Below are positions 54,688 to 63,261 of a stretch of 64,000 nt of DNA, piece after piece. Made by a program: the position numbers and the translations under genes. The notes under the pieces were generated by a model, which worked only from the letters and a program-made list of their open reading frames with translations, was not told the DNA's origin and made no database searches. Source of the DNA: Veillonella agrestimuris (GTDB taxonomy: Bacteria; Bacillota; Negativicutes; Veillonellales; Veillonellaceae). The stretch is taken from positions 1 through 64,000 of the forward strand of contig NZ_CALPCS010000002.1 of assembly GCF_943193065.1 (NCBI RefSeq), in the 5' to 3' direction. Numbering within the stretch: position 1 is the stretch's first letter; every line of letters begins with the position of its first letter.

Positions 54688-55434
54688 ATGGGAGATTATA
54701 GTTATAAACTGGATGTTTTTGAAGGACCGCTCGACTTATTATTACATTTGATTGAAAAACATAAAATAGATATTACAGATATTCCTATTGTAGAAATTAC
54801 ATCTCAATATTTGGAGTATTTAGATAATTGGAATCACTTTGACATTCATTATAGTAGCGAATTTTTATTGATGGCTTCTACATTATTACAAATTAAATCT
54901 CGTATGTTATTGCCAAAGGTGGAGCCTGAAGAAGAGGAATCTTTGGACCCTCGTGATGAATTAGTAGCCAAATTAGTAGAGTTCAAAAAGATCAAAGATT
55001 TTACAGCTTTATTAATGGATAAGGCATCGTTAGAAGAAGATGTATTTAGTCGACCTGAAGAAACGAGTATATTAGGAATCGATAGCTATTATAATTTAGA
55101 ACTCACTAAACTGTATGATATATTTTTCAGCGTTTTACAACGGACTATAGCTACTGTTGAGTCAGAACAAATGGTAGAAGTGAAGGTTGAGAAAGATACG
55201 TATAGTTTAGAAGATATGATTATTTCCCTCTCTAGTCGAGCTAGAAGGGGAGAGCGATTGCAGTTCCGTCAGCTTTTGCTTGGCATTGGTAATCGCAGTG
55301 GTATGGTAACTATTGTGATGGCTGTATTGGAATTGTTGAAGCAACAAGCACTTCATATGTATTACGAAGACGATGATATTATATTTACAGCCCCTCTCAT
55401 AGAGGAAGATGTGGCAGAAATGGAGGCCCCATAA
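54688..55434 (+). CDS. scpA: Segregation and condensation protein A
   Basis: Kleisin subunit of the SMC-ScpAB condensin that organises and segregates chromosomes. I use the ATG at 54688 (MGDYSYKLDVFEGPLDLLLHLI), the canonical N-terminus, with AGGGATGG upstream; an earlier in-frame ATG at 54619 would add an unconserved 23-residue tail. The 248 residues include EKHKIDITDIPIVEITSQYL, FLLMASTLLQIKSRMLLP and a C-terminal winged helix (about 170-240). scpB follows after 1 nt. smc is not in the window. Confidence 0.94.
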   Translation: MGDYSYKLDVFEGPLDLLLHLIEKHKIDITDIPIVEITSQYLEYLDNWNHFDIHYSSEFLLMASTLLQIKSRMLLPKVEPEEEESLDPRDELVAKLVEFKKIKDFTALLMDKASLEEDVFSRPEETSILGIDSYYNLELTKLYDIFFSVLQRTIATVESEQMVEVKVEKDTYSLEDMIISLSSRARRGERLQFRQLLLGIGNRSGMVTIVMAVLELLKQQALHMYYEDDDIIFTAPLIEEDVAEMEAP

Positions 55435-55435
55435 T

Positions 55436-55969
55436 ATGGAAACAAAATATGTAGAAGCCGTTCTATTTTCTGCTGCTAAACCACTATCATTAGAGATGTT
55501 GGCAGATATATTTGAACTTTCACAAGAGGATATGAACGATTGTATCAATCAATTGAGTGGTGAATTAGAATCGCAAGACCGAGGGATTCGCATTCGATCT
55601 TCGGCAGCAGGGATAGAATTGGTGAGTGATTCTTCCTGTGCAGAGTATGTAGGTCAAATCCGGAAGAAAGAAGATAAATTGTCCAATGCAGCTATGGAAA
55701 CATTAGCAGTTATCGCTTATAAGCAGCCCATAACAAAAGCGGAAATCGAAGAGGTGCGAGGTGTAAATAGTGATAAAGTGATAAAACAATTGCTATCCCG
55801 ATCTCTTATAGCTGAATTAGGTCATAAAGATACAGTAGGACGACCTATTTTATATGGTACTACTGATGAATTTTTACGCAGTACTGGTGTTACATCTATT
55901 GATGATTTACATAAAGAATTAGAGATTTACGAATCGCCTGAGTCTAGCGATGTACTTAGGGAAGCGTAA
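55436..55969 (+). CDS. scpB: Segregation and condensation protein B
   Basis: A 177-residue ScpB protein, the winged-helix dimer that binds ScpA in condensin. I start it at the ATG at 55436, about 10 nt after GGAGG and 1 nt past the scpA stop. Two winged helices are present; signature sequence is VEAVLFSAAKPLSLEML at the N-terminus and LSNAAMETLAVIAYKQPITKAEIEEVRG in the second domain, with LGHKDTVGRPILYGTTDEFL near the C-terminus. Confidence 0.94.
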   Translation: METKYVEAVLFSAAKPLSLEMLADIFELSQEDMNDCINQLSGELESQDRGIRIRSSAAGIELVSDSSCAEYVGQIRKKEDKLSNAAMETLAVIAYKQPITKAEIEEVRGVNSDKVIKQLLSRSLIAELGHKDTVGRPILYGTTDEFLRSTGVTSIDDLHKELEIYESPESSDVLREA

Positions 55970-56007
55970 ATTGCAATGATGAATAAATAGAAGGAAAGAT
56001 AGAGAAT

Positions 56008-56736
56008 ATGGAGCGTTTACAAAAATATATCGCTAGTTGCGGTATTGCTTCACGGCGAAAAGCAGAAGAGTTAATTGTAGAAGGCAAAGTCCAAGTAAAT
56101 GGCCGAAAAGTCACTGAGTTAGGTGTTAAAATTAATCCCGCAAAAGATAAGGTGAAAGTAAATGGTCAATTATTAGCTATGGAAAAACCTGTGTATTATT
56201 TACTAAATAAACCAAAAGGGGTTATCACCTCTGTGTCGGATCCACAAGGACGAGAAACAGTATTAGATTACATTAAACATGAAAAGAAACGAATTTTCCC
56301 AGTGGGCCGGTTAGATCTATATACAGAAGGCTTGTTATTGTTGACCAATGATGGCGAATTAGCACAAAATTTGACACATCCTTCAAAAGGTGTAGAAAAA
56401 ACATATGAAGTTCGTCTTAAAGGCCGCATTAAAGAAGAGGATTTACAAGAGATTGCCAATGGAGTCATGCTTGAAGATGGTTTGACATCGCCAGCTACGA
56501 TTGTAGATTTAGGCTTTGACGATCATAATGGGGTTCATGAAGTAGAAATTACCATTCATGAAGGGCGTAATCGACAAGTTCGGCGTATGTTCGAATATTT
56601 TGGTTATCGTATCCATAATCTAAAGCGAATTGCTTACGGTGGCTTGACATTGAGCGGGGTTAAACGTGGTGGTGCTCGACAATTAACACAACGTGAAGTC
56701 AATACCCTAAAAGCTTTAGGAGTTAAGAAAAAATGA
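56008..56736 (+). CDS. rluB: 23S rRNA pseudouridine synthase RluB type
   Basis: A 242-residue RsuA/RluB-family enzyme that makes pseudouridine in 23S rRNA. It has an N-terminal S4 RNA-binding domain (MERLQKYIASCGIASRRKAE, 1-60), the catalytic Asp in FPVGRLDLYTEGLLLLTND and the C-terminal EGRNRQVRRMFEYFGYRIHNLKRI. AAGGAAAG precedes the ATG. scpA-scpB-rluB is the standard Firmicutes order. It overlaps the next gene by 4 nt (ATGA). B versus a closely related specificity is assigned by context. Confidence 0.9.
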   Translation: MERLQKYIASCGIASRRKAEELIVEGKVQVNGRKVTELGVKINPAKDKVKVNGQLLAMEKPVYYLLNKPKGVITSVSDPQGRETVLDYIKHEKKRIFPVGRLDLYTEGLLLLTNDGELAQNLTHPSKGVEKTYEVRLKGRIKEEDLQEIANGVMLEDGLTSPATIVDLGFDDHNGVHEVEITIHEGRNRQVRRMFEYFGYRIHNLKRIAYGGLTLSGVKRGGARQLTQREVNTLKALGVKKK

Positions 56737-57980
56737 AGCAAATAGTAATTATTGGTGCTGGTGCCGCTGGATTGATGGCAGCAGCTATTGCTGGTCGCGA
56801 AGGAGCTCGCGTCATTTCGCTTGAAAAAATGAATATGGTAGGCAAAAAAATGGGCATTACTGGTAAGGGTCGGTGCAATATTACTAATAGTGCAGATATG
56901 TCTGAATTTATCAAGAATACACCGGGAAATGGTAAATTTTTGTACGGCGCCTACGAACGTTTCAGCAATACTGATTTGTTAGATCTCTTGCATAGCTGGG
57001 GACTTAAGACTAAGGTGGAGCGAGGGGGACGGGTATTTCCTGAATCGGACTCGGCCTTAGAAGTGCGAAATACCTTTATGAAGGTGCTCAAGCAATACGG
57101 TGTAAAAGTTCATTTAAATGAACCTGTACAAGAAATTGTTGTTGAAAATAATAGTATTACGGGCGTCAGGACGGAAAAGGAATTCTATGCTGCTCATGCA
57201 GTCATTATTGCTACAGGTGGCAAATCGTATCCGTCAACAGGATCTACTGGTGATGGTTATACCTTGGCAAGTGGCGTCGGTCACAGTGTTACAGATATTC
57301 GTCCGTCTTTAGTTCCTATTGTTACTAAAGAGCCTTGGGTTAAGATTATTATGGGCTTAAGCTTGCGCAATGTAGAAGTATCGGTCATTAGTAAGGGAAA
57401 AACACAAGCTTCTATGTTTGGCGAAATGATGTTTACTCATTTTGGATTGACAGGACCAACCATTTTATCCTTAAGTCATACAGTGGGGAAATTACTGCGC
57501 AAAAAAAATAGTGAACCTATTACTATCTCTATCAATTTAAAGCCTGCTTTGTCAGCAGAAACATTAGATAAGCGATTGCAAAAAGATTTTGAACTATATT
57601 CCAAAAAACAGTTGAATAATGGGATGAAAGATTTGTTACCACAAAATTTAATTCCTATCATCATTGAATTGGCTCAATTAGATGGGCATAAACCAATTAA
57701 TCAGATTACAAAGGAAGAACGGCTTCGTTTGTGCCATACATTGCAACATATGACCGTTACTGTTGAAGGATTGCGTCCCGTAGAGGAAGCTATCGTTACG
57801 TCTGGTGGGCTATCGCTGAAAGAATTCAATCCTAAAACGATGGAGTCTAAATTAGTTAATGGTTTATATGGTGCTGGAGAAGTCTTAGATATTGATGCTT
57901 TTACAGGGGGATATAATTTGCAAGCTGCATTTTCCACTGCCTATGTAGCGGCTATGCATATCATTCACGGTGACGATTAG
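56733..57980 (+). CDS. FAD-dependent oxidoreductase, HI0933/YhiN family
   Basis: A 415-residue flavoprotein of the HI0933/BaiN-like group, whose in vivo substrates are unknown in most bacteria. The N-terminal FAD-binding motif is IIGAGAAGLMAAAIAGREG (5-23), followed by KKMGITGKGRCNITN and GGKSYPSTGSTGDGY. The C-terminal GLYGAGEVLDIDAFTGGYNLQ completes the FAD site. It overlaps the rluB stop (ATGA) and precedes cmk, a common Firmicutes arrangement. I assign no specific reaction. Confidence 0.9.
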   Translation: MKQIVIIGAGAAGLMAAAIAGREGARVISLEKMNMVGKKMGITGKGRCNITNSADMSEFIKNTPGNGKFLYGAYERFSNTDLLDLLHSWGLKTKVERGGRVFPESDSALEVRNTFMKVLKQYGVKVHLNEPVQEIVVENNSITGVRTEKEFYAAHAVIIATGGKSYPSTGSTGDGYTLASGVGHSVTDIRPSLVPIVTKEPWVKIIMGLSLRNVEVSVISKGKTQASMFGEMMFTHFGLTGPTILSLSHTVGKLLRKKNSEPITISINLKPALSAETLDKRLQKDFELYSKKQLNNGMKDLLPQNLIPIIIELAQLDGHKPINQITKEERLRLCHTLQHMTVTVEGLRPVEEAIVTSGGLSLKEFNPKTMESKLVNGLYGAGEVLDIDAFTGGYNLQAAFSTAYVAAMHIIHGDD

Positions 57981-57989
57981 GAGGAGACT

Positions 57990-58673
57990 ATGAGTATTAA
58001 GAAAATTGCTATTGCCATTGACGGTCCTGCAGGGGCTGGTAAAAGCAGTATTTCAAAAGTAGTGGCTAATAAATTACATTATTTATATATCGACACAGGT
58101 GCTATGTATCGTGCTGTTACGTGGGCTGTGTTACATGAGCATTTAGATGTACATAATCAAAAAGCGGTAGAGCGATTGCTGAAAACCTTAGATTTGGCAA
58201 TGGAAGCCACAGAAACAGGATGTAAAGTCTATATTAGAGGTGAAGATGTTACGGAATTTCTTCGCCAACCTAAAATCAATGATAATGTGTCCATTATTGC
58301 TTCTTACAAAGGGGTACGCCAATATTTAGTAGAACGTCAACAAGCTATGGCAGAGGTGGGCGGCGTCATTTTAGATGGTCGCGATATTGGTTCTGTTGTT
58401 TTGCCAAAGGCGGAACTTAAGATTTATTTAACTGCTTCTGTAGAGGCCCGTGCTAAAAGACGTTGGTTAGAAGTACAGGGAACACCTAATGAATTACCTT
58501 TGGAAGCAATTCAAAGAAGCGTTACAGAACGAGATGAAATGGATAAAAACCGCAAAGAATCTCCGTTAGTGCAAGTAGCAGAGGCTATATTAGTGGATTC
58601 CAGCGATATGACATTTGATGAAACAGTTACACATATTTTGTCGTTAGTAGAGGAGCGCGTTAATTGTGAATAA
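57990..58673 (+). CDS. cmk: Cytidylate kinase
   Basis: Phosphorylates CMP and dCMP to the diphosphates. It has 227 residues, with P-loop IDGPAGAGKSS (about 10-20), the CMP-binding DTGAMYRAVTWA, ILDGRDIGSVVLPKAELKIYLTA (spanning the DGRDIG motif) and RDEMDKNRKESPLV near the C-terminus. AGGAGGAG lies about 5 nt before the ATG. Its end overlaps the plsC start by 8 nt, and cmk-plsC-ispH is the classic order. Confidence 0.96.
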   Translation: MSIKKIAIAIDGPAGAGKSSISKVVANKLHYLYIDTGAMYRAVTWAVLHEHLDVHNQKAVERLLKTLDLAMEATETGCKVYIRGEDVTEFLRQPKINDNVSIIASYKGVRQYLVERQQAMAEVGGVILDGRDIGSVVLPKAELKIYLTASVEARAKRRWLEVQGTPNELPLEAIQRSVTERDEMDKNRKESPLVQVAEAILVDSSDMTFDETVTHILSLVEERVNCE

Positions 58674-59286
58674 ATTTTCAACTTGGCTTTGGCGCACTGC
58701 CTTTTGGTTGCGCTATAAAGTAGGCTTTGGTTTGAAAGTATACGGTCGAGATAATTTTCCTATGGAAGGACCTGTTATCGTTGTGCCAAATCATTTGAGC
58801 AATAATGATCCACCTATTTGTGGTTATGCTTTACCTAGACATGTTCACTTTATGGCTAAACAAGAATTGTTCGTTAATCCTGTGTCGCGATTTATCTGCA
58901 CCTGGCTTGGAGCGTTTCCGTTAAATCGCGGTGCCATTGATAAAGTGGCGATTCGCCATGCGTTAGGATTATTAAAAGATAATAAAGTATTAGGCATATT
59001 TGCAGAAGGTAATCGACAACGAAATGGTAAATTAGGTCGTTTTCACGATGGTGCTGCATCTATTGCATTACGTACGGGTGTAGGTATTGTTCCAGTCGCT
59101 ATTATTGGTTCTTATGAGATGAAGAAAAATGAAAGCGCCTGCATTATTGGTAAAATGATTCCCGTAGAAAAGGCAAAACCTACGCCAGAAGCGATTGAAG
59201 AAGTTAATGATAAAGTAAAATCTGAAATTCAACGCATGATAGATTCTTATCATAATAATGCGATCGAGGAGACTTTATGGAAATAA
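58666..59286 (+). CDS. plsC: 1-acyl-sn-glycerol-3-phosphate acyltransferase
   Basis: Second acylation step of phospholipid synthesis, giving phosphatidic acid at the membrane. It has 206 residues from a GTG (58666) that overlaps the end of cmk; AGGAG lies about 11 nt upstream. The acyltransferase motifs are NHLSNNDPP (HX4D), GAFPLNRGAID, IFAEGNRQRNGKLGRFHDGA (the EG motif) and GIVPVAIIGS. It overlaps the ispH start by 10 nt. plsY, the enzyme for the first acylation step, lies 3.4 kb downstream. Confidence 0.92.
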   Translation: MNKFSTWLWRTAFWLRYKVGFGLKVYGRDNFPMEGPVIVVPNHLSNNDPPICGYALPRHVHFMAKQELFVNPVSRFICTWLGAFPLNRGAIDKVAIRHALGLLKDNKVLGIFAEGNRQRNGKLGRFHDGAASIALRTGVGIVPVAIIGSYEMKKNESACIIGKMIPVEKAKPTPEAIEEVNDKVKSEIQRMIDSYHNNAIEETLWK

Positions 59287-61178
59287 TTTTAGCTAATAAT
59301 CACGGTTTTTGTTACGGTGTAAAACGAGCTGTAGAAATGGCTGATGAGGCGGCTAACAAAGAAGGCAATAGTTATACTTTGGGACCTATTATCCACAATC
59401 CTCAAGTGGTAGAACGACTGCAGTCTAAAGGGGTGCATCCTATTGCTGAAGTATCGGATATTTCAGAAGGGACTATGATTATTCGTTCTCATGGTGTAGG
59501 GCCAGCGATTTACGAAGAAGCCGCAGCCAAGGGATTAGATGTAGTTGATGCTACCTGCCCACATGTAAAAAAGGCACAACAAGATGCGAAATCTGTTATT
59601 GAAGAAGGACGGAATCTTATCATTTTAGGTGAAAAAAATCATCCTGAAGTTAAAAGTATCAATTTATGGGCTAATAACGAAGGTATAATCATTGAAGATG
59701 AAGAATCCGCTGAAAAACTACAAATTGTTGAAAAAATGGGGGTAGTTGTTCAAACGACCTTTTCACAATTCAAATTTAACAGTATAATAGACATATTAGA
59801 GAAAAAATCTAAGAATCTTAAGGTTTTCAAAACGATATGCAATGCAACACAGGAGCGCCAAAATTCTGCCGTTGAGTTAGCTCGTAATGTTGATCTTATG
59901 ATTGTGATAGGTGGTAAAAACAGCGGTAATACAAACCGATTGGCAGAGGTTTGTCGTGACGTTGGTTGTACTACGTATCACATTGAAACCGCTACTGAAT
60001 TAGAGCCAATATGGTTTAATAAAATACAAACGGTAGGGGTCACAGCGGGAGCGTCAACTCCTGACTGGATTATTAAGGAGGTCATTGAGACAATGAAAGA
60101 TTTTGCAGAATTATTAGCAGCAGAAGGTCAAGAAGAATTTAAGAAAGGGAACGTTGTAGAAGGTACAGTAGTTCAAGTTGAAGACGATCGTGCATACGTA
60201 TCTTTCGGTTATAAAACTGAAGCGATTTTGAATAAAACTGAAATCTCTTATCCAGCACCAGAATCTGCCAAAGATGTGTTGAAATATGGTGATGAAATTA
60301 AAGCCGTTATTATGAATCACATCAAAGAAGATAATCCTATTTATCTTTCCATGACTCGTTTGGCTAAAGATGAAGATTGGCAATATGTTATTGAAGCTCA
60401 AGAAAAAGATGAAGCTATCGTATGTAAAGGTATCGATGCTATTCCAGCGGGTTTAGTTGTTACAGTTAAATCTCTTCGCGGTTTCATTCCATTGTCCCAA
60501 GGTGATGTACACTTTGTAAAATCCTTGGACAACTTGGTAGGTACTGAATTCGAAGCAAAAGTTCTTGAAATCGATGAAAAGAAAAACCGTTTGGTTCTTT
60601 CCCGTCGTGCCGTACTTGAAGTGGAACGCCAAGCTAAATTAGCTGAAGCATTGAAAAATATTACTGTCGGCGAAAACTACAAAGGTACTGTTCGCAAAAT
60701 CATGCCTTACGGTGCATTTGTTGATATCGGTGGTATCGAAGGTTTACTTCACATTTCCGACATTTCTTGGCAAAAAATCAAAAAAGTGGAAGATATTCTT
60801 TCCGTTGGTCAAGAAATCGAAGTTAAATTGCAATCTTTTGATGAAGAAAGCAACAAATTGTCTTTATCCTTGAAAGCTTTAACAAAAAGCCCATGGGATG
60901 TAGCAGAAGAAACATTGCAAGTTGGCGATGTTATTACTGGTAAAGTTATTCGTTTAGTAGCTTACGGTGCATTTGTAGCTGTTAATGATGACATCCAAGG
61001 TTTGTTACACATCTCTCAAATTACAAAACAACGTAATGCGAAAGTGGAAGACTATTTGAACCGCGGCCAAGAAGTTGAAGTTAAAATCATTTCTCTTAAC
61101 AAAGATGAGAAAAAATTGGGTTTGGCTTTAACTGAGTTAATGGAATCCAAAGAAACTGAAGAAGAAGCAGCAGAATAA
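59277..61178 (+). CDS. ispH: IspH-ribosomal protein S1 fusion
   Basis: A 633-residue two-part protein. Residues 1-272 are 4-hydroxy-3-methylbut-2-enyl diphosphate reductase, the last step of the MEP isoprenoid pathway, with the three iron-sulfur cysteines C12, C94 and C188. Residues 273-633 hold four S1 RNA-binding repeats, e.g. GNVVEGTVVQVEDDRAYVSF, NYKGTVRKIMPYGAFVDIGG and GDVITGKVIRLVAYGAFVAV. Such fusions are known in Clostridia and Negativicutes. A perfect AAGGAGGT and an ATG occur exactly at the junction (60075-60095), so the S1 part may also be made alone. Codon usage appears more biased in the S1 half. A terminator follows. Confidence 0.93.
   Translation: MEIILANNHGFCYGVKRAVEMADEAANKEGNSYTLGPIIHNPQVVERLQSKGVHPIAEVSDISEGTMIIRSHGVGPAIYEEAAAKGLDVVDATCPHVKKAQQDAKSVIEEGRNLIILGEKNHPEVKSINLWANNEGIIIEDEESAEKLQIVEKMGVVVQTTFSQFKFNSIIDILEKKSKNLKVFKTICNATQERQNSAVELARNVDLMIVIGGKNSGNTNRLAEVCRDVGCTTYHIETATELEPIWFNKIQTVGVTAGASTPDWIIKEVIETMKDFAELLAAEGQEEFKKGNVVEGTVVQVEDDRAYVSFGYKTEAILNKTEISYPAPESAKDVLKYGDEIKAVIMNHIKEDNPIYLSMTRLAKDEDWQYVIEAQEKDEAIVCKGIDAIPAGLVVTVKSLRGFIPLSQGDVHFVKSLDNLVGTEFEAKVLEIDEKKNRLVLSRRAVLEVERQAKLAEALKNITVGENYKGTVRKIMPYGAFVDIGGIEGLLHISDISWQKIKKVEDILSVGQEIEVKLQSFDEESNKLSLSLKALTKSPWDVAEETLQVGDVITGKVIRLVAYGAFVAVNDDIQGLLHISQITKQRNAKVEDYLNRGQEVEVKIISLNKDEKKLGLALTELMESKETEEEAAE
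60075..60095 (+). promoter_or_regulatory. Internal ribosome binding site and start codon for the S1 part
   Basis: AAGGAGGT (60075-60082) is followed 10 nt later by an in-frame ATG (60093-60095, codon 273), exactly where the IspH domain ends. This would give a 361-residue S1 protein. Confidence 0.6.
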
Positions 61179-61192
61179 TTGCTACTTATAAA

Positions 61193-61226
61193 GGCTAATC
61201 AAGTCTATCCTTGATTAGCCTTTTTT
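61193..61226 (+). terminator. Terminator of ispH-S1
   Basis: GGCTAATCAAG (61193-61203), loop TCTATC and CTTGATTAGCC (61210-61220) form a perfect 11-bp stem followed by six T. Confidence 0.9.
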
Positions 61227-61290
61227 GCGTCTGCTCCCTGTAGTATGATAAAATAGAGTGATGTATATAGATTTAAAATGAGGTGAAACT

Positions 61291-62625
61291 ATGGCAAAAC
61301 CATTAGTGGCTGTTGTAGGCCGTCCCAATGTAGGTAAATCTACACTATTTAATGCCATTGTTAATAAACGAATTTCCATTGTAGAAGATATTCCCGGTGT
61401 AACACGGGATAGAATTTATTTTGATGCAGAATGGTTAAATCGTGAATTCACAATGATCGATACTGGGGGTATTGAGTTTATTACTGAAAATAGTCATGTT
61501 ATCCCTAAAATGATGCGTCTTCAAGCAGAACTTGCTATTGAAGAAGCTGATGTCATTCTCTTTGTAGTAGATGGCAAACAAGGCATTGTACCAGCTGATG
61601 AAGAAGTAGCTAATATTTTGCGCACTAGTGGAAAGCCTATTGTATTAGTAGTTAACAAAATTGATAGTATTAGCCAAGAACCTAATATTTATGAATTTTA
61701 CAATTTAGGTTTAGGTGACCCTATTGGTATTTCAGCTAAAAACTTAATGAATTTAGGTGATTTGCTGGACGATACAGTAAAACATTTCCCTCCTGTAGGA
61801 ACAAATGTAGACGAAGAAGATACGATTCACGTAGCTATTATTGGTCGTCCCAATGTAGGTAAATCATCTCTTACGAATGCTTTATTAGGGCAAGACCGTG
61901 TTATCGTATCTGACGTAGCAGGAACGACTAGGGACTCTATCGATACGTATTGGACTCATGAAGGACAAAAATTCGTACTCATCGATACAGCCGGGATGCG
62001 AAGAAAGTCTAAAATTGAAGAAGCTGTAGAACGCTATAGTATTGTACGGTCCCTTCGCTCTGTTGATCGATCTGACATCGTCGTACTCGTACTAGATGGG
62101 GTGGATGGGGTAACAGAACAAGATAAAAAAATAGCTGGCTATGCCTATGAAGCTGGTAAAGGTGTTGTCATCGTTGTTAATAAATGGGATCTTGTAGAAA
62201 AAGATGATAAAACAACATTACGGTATACAGAAGATATCTATGATGAATTAGGTTTCCTGCAATTTGCTCCTATTTTATTTGCTTCTGCCTTAACGAAACA
62301 ACGTATTCACCGCTTAGCAGATATGTTAAAATTCGTATCAGAACAACAATATCGCCGTGTATCGACTGGTACATTAAACCAATTGTTACAAGATGCACAA
62401 ACGGTTAATCCCGTACCATCTCGAAATGGTCGTATTCCTAAAATTTACTATATGACGCAAGCTAGCGTTAAGCCACCAACCTTTATTTTGTTTGTAAATG
62501 AGCCAGAATTGATTCATTTCTCTTATATGCGCTTTTTAGAAAACCGCTTGCGAGAATCCTTTGGCTTTGAAGGTACACCAATACGGTTAGTATTGCGTGG
62601 TAAAAAGCGTGACGATGATGATTAA
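61291..62625 (+). CDS. der: Ribosome biogenesis GTPase Der (EngA)
   Basis: Double-GTPase needed for 50S assembly. The 444 residues have two G domains (first GRPNVGKSTLFNAIV and DTGGIEF; second GRPNVGKSSLTNALLG and DTAGMRRKSK, each with NKxD) and a C-terminal KH-like domain that ends KPPTFILFVN...ENRLRESFGFEGTPI. GAGGTGA precedes the ATG. plsY and gpsA follow, so essential GTPase and lipid genes are grouped; der-plsY-gpsA is standard in Firmicutes. Confidence 0.96.
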   Translation: MAKPLVAVVGRPNVGKSTLFNAIVNKRISIVEDIPGVTRDRIYFDAEWLNREFTMIDTGGIEFITENSHVIPKMMRLQAELAIEEADVILFVVDGKQGIVPADEEVANILRTSGKPIVLVVNKIDSISQEPNIYEFYNLGLGDPIGISAKNLMNLGDLLDDTVKHFPPVGTNVDEEDTIHVAIIGRPNVGKSSLTNALLGQDRVIVSDVAGTTRDSIDTYWTHEGQKFVLIDTAGMRRKSKIEEAVERYSIVRSLRSVDRSDIVVLVLDGVDGVTEQDKKIAGYAYEAGKGVVIVVNKWDLVEKDDKTTLRYTEDIYDELGFLQFAPILFASALTKQRIHRLADMLKFVSEQQYRRVSTGTLNQLLQDAQTVNPVPSRNGRIPKIYYMTQASVKPPTFILFVNEPELIHFSYMRFLENRLRESFGFEGTPIRLVLRGKKRDDDD

Positions 62626-62645
62626 TACATCGAATAGGGGATTAT

Positions 62646-63260
62646 ATGTATATGATGAATGAAGCATTGATGACAATTGGATTGGCTCTATTAGCGTATA
62701 TAATTGGTTCTATCCCAAGTGGTCTCATTATTGGGAAACTCTTTTTTAATACCGATGTGCGCTTGTATGGGTCTAAAAATATAGGTGCTACTAATACCTA
62801 TCGGGTTATCGGTTTAAAAGCTGCTTTGCCAGTATTTTTGTGTGATGTATTAAAAGGGGCTATAGGTGTTTTATTATTTTCATCGTTAGGTCCTATATAT
62901 ATGTTACTCGGTGGGATTTTAGCCATGGTAGGTCATAATTGGTCTATTTTCTTAGGTTTTAAAGGTGGCCGTGGTGTCGCTACTGGTCTTGGTGTCCTCA
63001 TTGCACTTTCTCCTTTAGTAGCGTTAATCTGTTTTGCTATTTGGGGCATCATTGTATATTTTACAAAATTCGTATCCTTAGGATCTATTGTAGCGGCTAT
63101 AGCAGGGCCTTTTTTGATGTGGTTTACAAATGAATCAATTTGGTTCGTTCTTTTTAATGCACTAGCTGCATTGTTTGTAGTTATACGACATCGAGAAAAT
63201 ATTCAACGCTTATTAGCAGGACAAGAGCTAAAAGTAGAACGAGTAAAGCGAGGAGAATAA
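62646..63260 (+). CDS. plsY: Acyl-phosphate glycerol-3-phosphate acyltransferase
   Basis: PlsY starts phospholipid synthesis by moving an acyl group from acyl-phosphate to glycerol-3-phosphate. It has 204 residues, with about five membrane helices and the three cytoplasmic motifs: SIPSGLIIGKL, GSKNIGATNTYRVIG and GHNWSIFLGFKGGRGVATGLG. GGGG precedes the start region; the ATG at 62646 is used, with a second in-frame ATG 6 nt on. gpsA, which supplies its glycerol-3-phosphate, starts 1 nt after it. Confidence 0.94.
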   Translation: MYMMNEALMTIGLALLAYIIGSIPSGLIIGKLFFNTDVRLYGSKNIGATNTYRVIGLKAALPVFLCDVLKGAIGVLLFSSLGPIYMLLGGILAMVGHNWSIFLGFKGGRGVATGLGVLIALSPLVALICFAIWGIIVYFTKFVSLGSIVAAIAGPFLMWFTNESIWFVLFNALAALFVVIRHRENIQRLLAGQELKVERVKRGE

Positions 63261-63261
63261 T

